Shown here: positions 60,567-64,000 of the stretch, piece by piece
Layout of the letters: each line of letters opens with the position of its first letter
How positions within the stretch are numbered: the stretch's first letter is position 1
Origin: Ectocarpus siliculosus
Taxonomy: Eukaryota > Sar > Phaeophyceae > Ectocarpales > Ectocarpaceae
Assembly: GCA_000310025.1 (NCBI GenBank)
Contig: FN649743.1
Location: 3,416,605 to 3,480,604 of the forward strand
Direction of reading: 5' to 3'
Length of the DNA stretch: 64,000 nucleotides
The notes under the pieces: model-generated
What the model was told of the DNA's origin: nothing
What the model saw: only the letters and a program-made list of their open reading frames with translations
Database searches by the model: none
Program-made: the position numbers and the translations under genes

Positions 60567-63500
60567 ATGGCAGAGTCCACCGGCAAGCTCACGTCGATCG
60601 TCAGAGGCATCCCGAAGTTCGACGGGAATCCAAACAAGTATGAAGATTGGAAGGTCGACATCAAGACCGTTCTGGAATTATCTCGGCGGGACATGTTCGA
60701 GATATTGAATGGCGACTCCTCAAGACCGAAGGAGATCTATGCGCGGCGAGCCCGTGCATCAGGCACCATGGAAGCCCCGGTGCCCAGCGAGGAAGTCGCT
60801 GACGGGGACAGCAGCAAGGCTGTAGGAACTCAAGAAAAATCATCAGCCAGCAGTGCGGCGACTGCTGTTGTGATACCAGGAAGGACTGCGGATCGTGACA
60901 GTCCCGGGACAGGATCGCCGGATCTTCAAGCGCGAGATTCGGAACAACCTGGGCCACCTCAGAATCAACGTGAGATTGATGAATGGGAGCAGATCAACGC
61001 TCTACTATACAATGTCTTATTCCTGACTACCAGTGGAGACGCAAAGTGTTTTATGCGCACGTACGAGTCGAAGAAAGGAAGGAAGGCAGACGGCCAAGCA
61101 GCCTGGCTTGCGCTGGAGAACAACCATCAGAACAAGTCAACTCACAGGAGGCAACAACTCATGACAAGACTTGCCAACTTCCGAATGGAAGAAGGATCCG
61201 ATCCGGACACCTTCTTCAGGAACATTGACCAGCTCGCCGAGCAGCTCGAGCTGGTAGGAGAGCATGTTTCGCGGCACAGAAAAATGGACACCATCATGAG
61301 GGGGATGCCCAGAGAGTACGAGTCCATCAAGTTCCACGTCATGAGCAATCCAGATTTTACTCTGGAGCAGCTAAAATTCACTATTCAGAACATGCACATG
61401 AACGGATATGCAACATCCGGGCGCAGAGGAAGGGGATCAGCTATGGCAGCTGGTCCAGCTAGACGTGACACGTCTAAGGTCAGATGCTACTCGTGTGGTG
61501 AGCTTGGACACTACCAGAAAGACTGCACGAAGACGGGAGGATCGGCCGACAACCTCGGTGGCGACACATCCACACCCCGTCAGAACGGCGACACGACCGG
61601 AAAGAAGAAGTGGTGTTCTTTCCACAAAACACACACCCACGACACCTCAGAATGCAAAGCATCAGCGGCTAGGAAGGCCGCACCGAGGTCTTCTAGGAAA
61701 CAGCACAGGCAGGGCAAGAGCAACTTCGCCAACGCAGCTGCTGAAGAAGATGAGTCATCAAGCGACAGCGTCTCAACGAAAGACATCGCTAGGGTGTTCA
61801 AGCACATCAGCTTGTCTCTTCAAGCTACTGAGGAGAAGGATTCTACGACATCGGATCAAGACAGCGATGACATCCCAAAAGCCATGGGATTCTCGTTCAC
61901 AGTCACGGAAGAGGAAGAAAGCCTCTCCACATCGGACCACAACACTGCCCGCTTGCCGATGATGGTGGACAGCGGAGCATCCGCTCACTACATCGACGAC
62001 AAACTGGTTCCAGGGATCAAGGCGATGATGACAGATTATCGTAGACTGGTCCCATCCCGTGTCATAACCACGGCAGGCCTGCACAAGCTGCGTGGAACAG
62101 CTACAGGCTACATACGGTGTGGCATCACCGACAGCCACGGCAAGACGCATGTGGCGCGTCTACCCATCACGATAGTTCCGGGGATCGGATGGAACTTGTT
62201 CTCATCCGGAGCTGCCCAGACGAAGGGAATAGAAACCATCATATCGGATGTTCCTAGACTGAAACGGGAAAACGTTCACTTTCCTCTGAGGCGAGATGGG
62301 TCGGTCTTCAAGGTGGATTTGAAGATTCTCCCCAAGATTTCATCAGCTCAGGCACAGTCGGCATTCCCTACTACCAACGAGGACACGGACAACTGGCACC
62401 GTCGTCTCGGACACCTGAACGAGAACAGCATGAAGACGCTGCGCTCCAAGCCTGACTCGGGTGTTTTGTTCCAAGGAGATCTTTCCCCTTGCAAGGTTTG
62501 CAAGCTTGGGAAAAGTGCTCAGCTCAAGCATCCAAAGGAGTCTACGTTCACGACAACCTCTCCGTTCGAGTTGGTCTACACGGATTTGGCCGGAACCGTT
62601 CAAGCCTCAAGCAAAGGACGGGTCCAACTATTTCAGCAAGTTCACGGATCACCACACCAGATGGAAAGCGGTTTACCCGATATCTTCCAAGGATCAAGCT
62701 ATCGACGCCCTGACTTATTTCATTCAGGATTACGTCATCCCCCTGGGGCTAAGGGTGCAGCGTCTACGCTGCGACAAAGGCGGAGAATACGTGGCTGAGT
62801 ACTACAGGAGCTACTGCAGGGAAACCGGAATAAAGATGGAGTTTGCATCGACAAATACTCCTCAGCAGAATGGTGTATCGGAACGTGACGGAAGGACGAT
62901 AATGAACATGACAAGGTGCATCCTCATCGAAACTGGACTTCCGAAGTTCCAGTGGGGAGAAATATGCGAAACGTCGGTCTTCCTTATTAATCGCTCTCCT
63001 CATCGTGCACTTGGCGGAAGCTCGCGATACTCCAAGCTATTTGGGAAAGAACCAGATCTTTCGGGTTTGAGGGGTATTGGAGCAAGGGCCTTCGTGCACA
63101 ACGAGAGACACGGCAACAAGCTAGAACAGAGGGCTTGGGAAGGCATCATGCTGGGGTACAGCAAGGACAGCAAGTCCTTTCGAGTCTACAATCCACACAA
63201 CCGCCGGATTACGGAAAGCCGGAATGTCACGTTCATTGAGACGCCGCCAACGGCAATACCGGAAGCTGGACAAGACAAGCTCCTGTCCAATCAAGACGAA
63301 GACGAAGATGCAGATAACAACGGCGCTGATGAAGCGTATCGTTGGGACATTCTTGCACATTTACCCCTCCTCGGCACAACCAGGGAGGAACCCAACCACG
63401 AGGAGGACCAAGAGTTGGAGAAGAACAACTATTTGGAGGGTTCACCACGTCCACTCACGACAGCCGGTTCTGGGTTCACGTTTGATCCGCCGTCAACACC

Positions 63501-64000
63501 GGATTCTGTGGGAACACCGAGTAGCCGAACGTCATTTGACCACGGAGAGGACTCGACGCAGGGACAGGACCCCTCAAGTTCTTCATTGCTTCCTGATACA
63601 TCGCCAGACAGGGCAACATCACTACGGTCGCAGGGACCTGTCACATCTTTGAGCAGGACATTACGGTCCAAGGGACCAGCCCAAGACCCCCCGAGTGTGG
63701 ACACTGCGGGGCTAGACGGAAAAACGAGACTCGAATTGAAACGACTGGCTACGTCGGCCACGTTCGAGAAAGAAGACTATGCGCACGAGCCGGAACGTAG
63801 TTCACTCGTGGAGTATGCATACGTCACGGAAACAATCACCCAATCCAACCCGGATCCTGCCAGCATTACGCTGCCCAACACGTTCAAGGAAGCCAAGGCG
63901 TCAACACACAGCGCACAATGGTCCAAGGCAATGGACAAGGAAATGGCGAGCCTTCACGAGAACAACGTCTACGACCTCATCCCAAGATCGGCGGTTCCGG
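60567..64000 (+). pseudogene. Ty1/copia gag-pol polyprotein, frameshifted and truncated by the window end
   Basis: The ATG at 60567 (MAESTGKLTSIVRGI) opens a Gag with the Copia-type PKFDGNPNKYEDWK start and a CX2CX4HX4C zinc knuckle at 61485-61526. The protease VDSGASAHY (DSGA at 61968-61979), the pre-integrase HRRLGHL near 62398 and CKVCKLGK near 62491 follow. The integrase starts normally (first catalytic Asp at 62583). A one-base shift at about 62619-62622 then ends this frame at 62798. The neighbouring frame carries the rest of integrase (RCDKGGEY with Asp at 62772; QNGVSERDG with Glu at 62881), a long Ser/Pro/Thr-rich linker and the start of the reverse transcriptase (WSKAMDKEMASLHENNVYDL), open to the window end. 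The order PR-INT-RT defines copia. One break and no stops elsewhere indicate a young element. Confidence 0.96.

Overview
The window is nuclear DNA of a eukaryote with long, GT-AG (occasionally GC-AG) introns, short exons, well-spaced genes and many retroelements. A membrane-protein family typical of stramenopiles (3.5-4.5 kb), the exon/intron scale and abundant simple repeats suggest a brown alga (Ectocarpus-like). That assignment is inference; no organelle, viral or bacterial gene set is present.

Region 1-16 kb is gene-poor and repeat-rich. It holds two 11-bp-period minisatellites with palindromic CCCATGGG cores, a broken copy of a multi-pass membrane protein gene, a degraded non-LTR retrotransposon (LINE) with a SINE-like repeat at its 3' side, a cluster of CTTCCATGGAAG palindromes, and two diverged copies of a ~700 bp dispersed repeat.

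Region 16-57 kb is the genic core. Six genes could be assembled exon by exon. They are cytosolic-type ribulose-phosphate 3-epimerase (minus), a mitochondrial ribosomal protein bS21m (plus), the transcription coactivator MBF1 (plus), a circularly permuted MTG1/RbgA-type mitochondrial ribosome-assembly GTPase (minus), and two tandem 11-exon paralogues of a membrane-anchored SGNH/GDSL hydrolase related to PAF-acetylhydrolase Ib catalytic subunits (plus). MTG1 and the first SGNH gene are divergent across ~500 bp. The SGNH duplication appears to have carried a relic of the MTG1 5' end with it. Two of the genes (RPE, MTG1) concern central carbon metabolism and mitochondrial translation; bS21m and MTG1 both serve the mitochondrial ribosome, though they are not adjacent.

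Region 57-64 kb holds a fourth SINE-like copy abutting an isolated 5S rRNA gene, a ~67-bp tandem array, and the 5' LTR, primer-binding site and gag-pol of a Ty1/copia element that runs off the window and carries a frameshift in integrase.

The most unusual observation is the SINE-like family: all four copies are bracketed by oligo(C)/oligo(G) tracts, and the two intragenic copies sit in the same orientation immediately upstream of a 3' splice site. Two introns of bS21m also contain near-perfect hairpins, one of pre-miRNA size, and the 9-mer TACTGCTGT/ACAGCAGTA recurs far more often than chance would allow.
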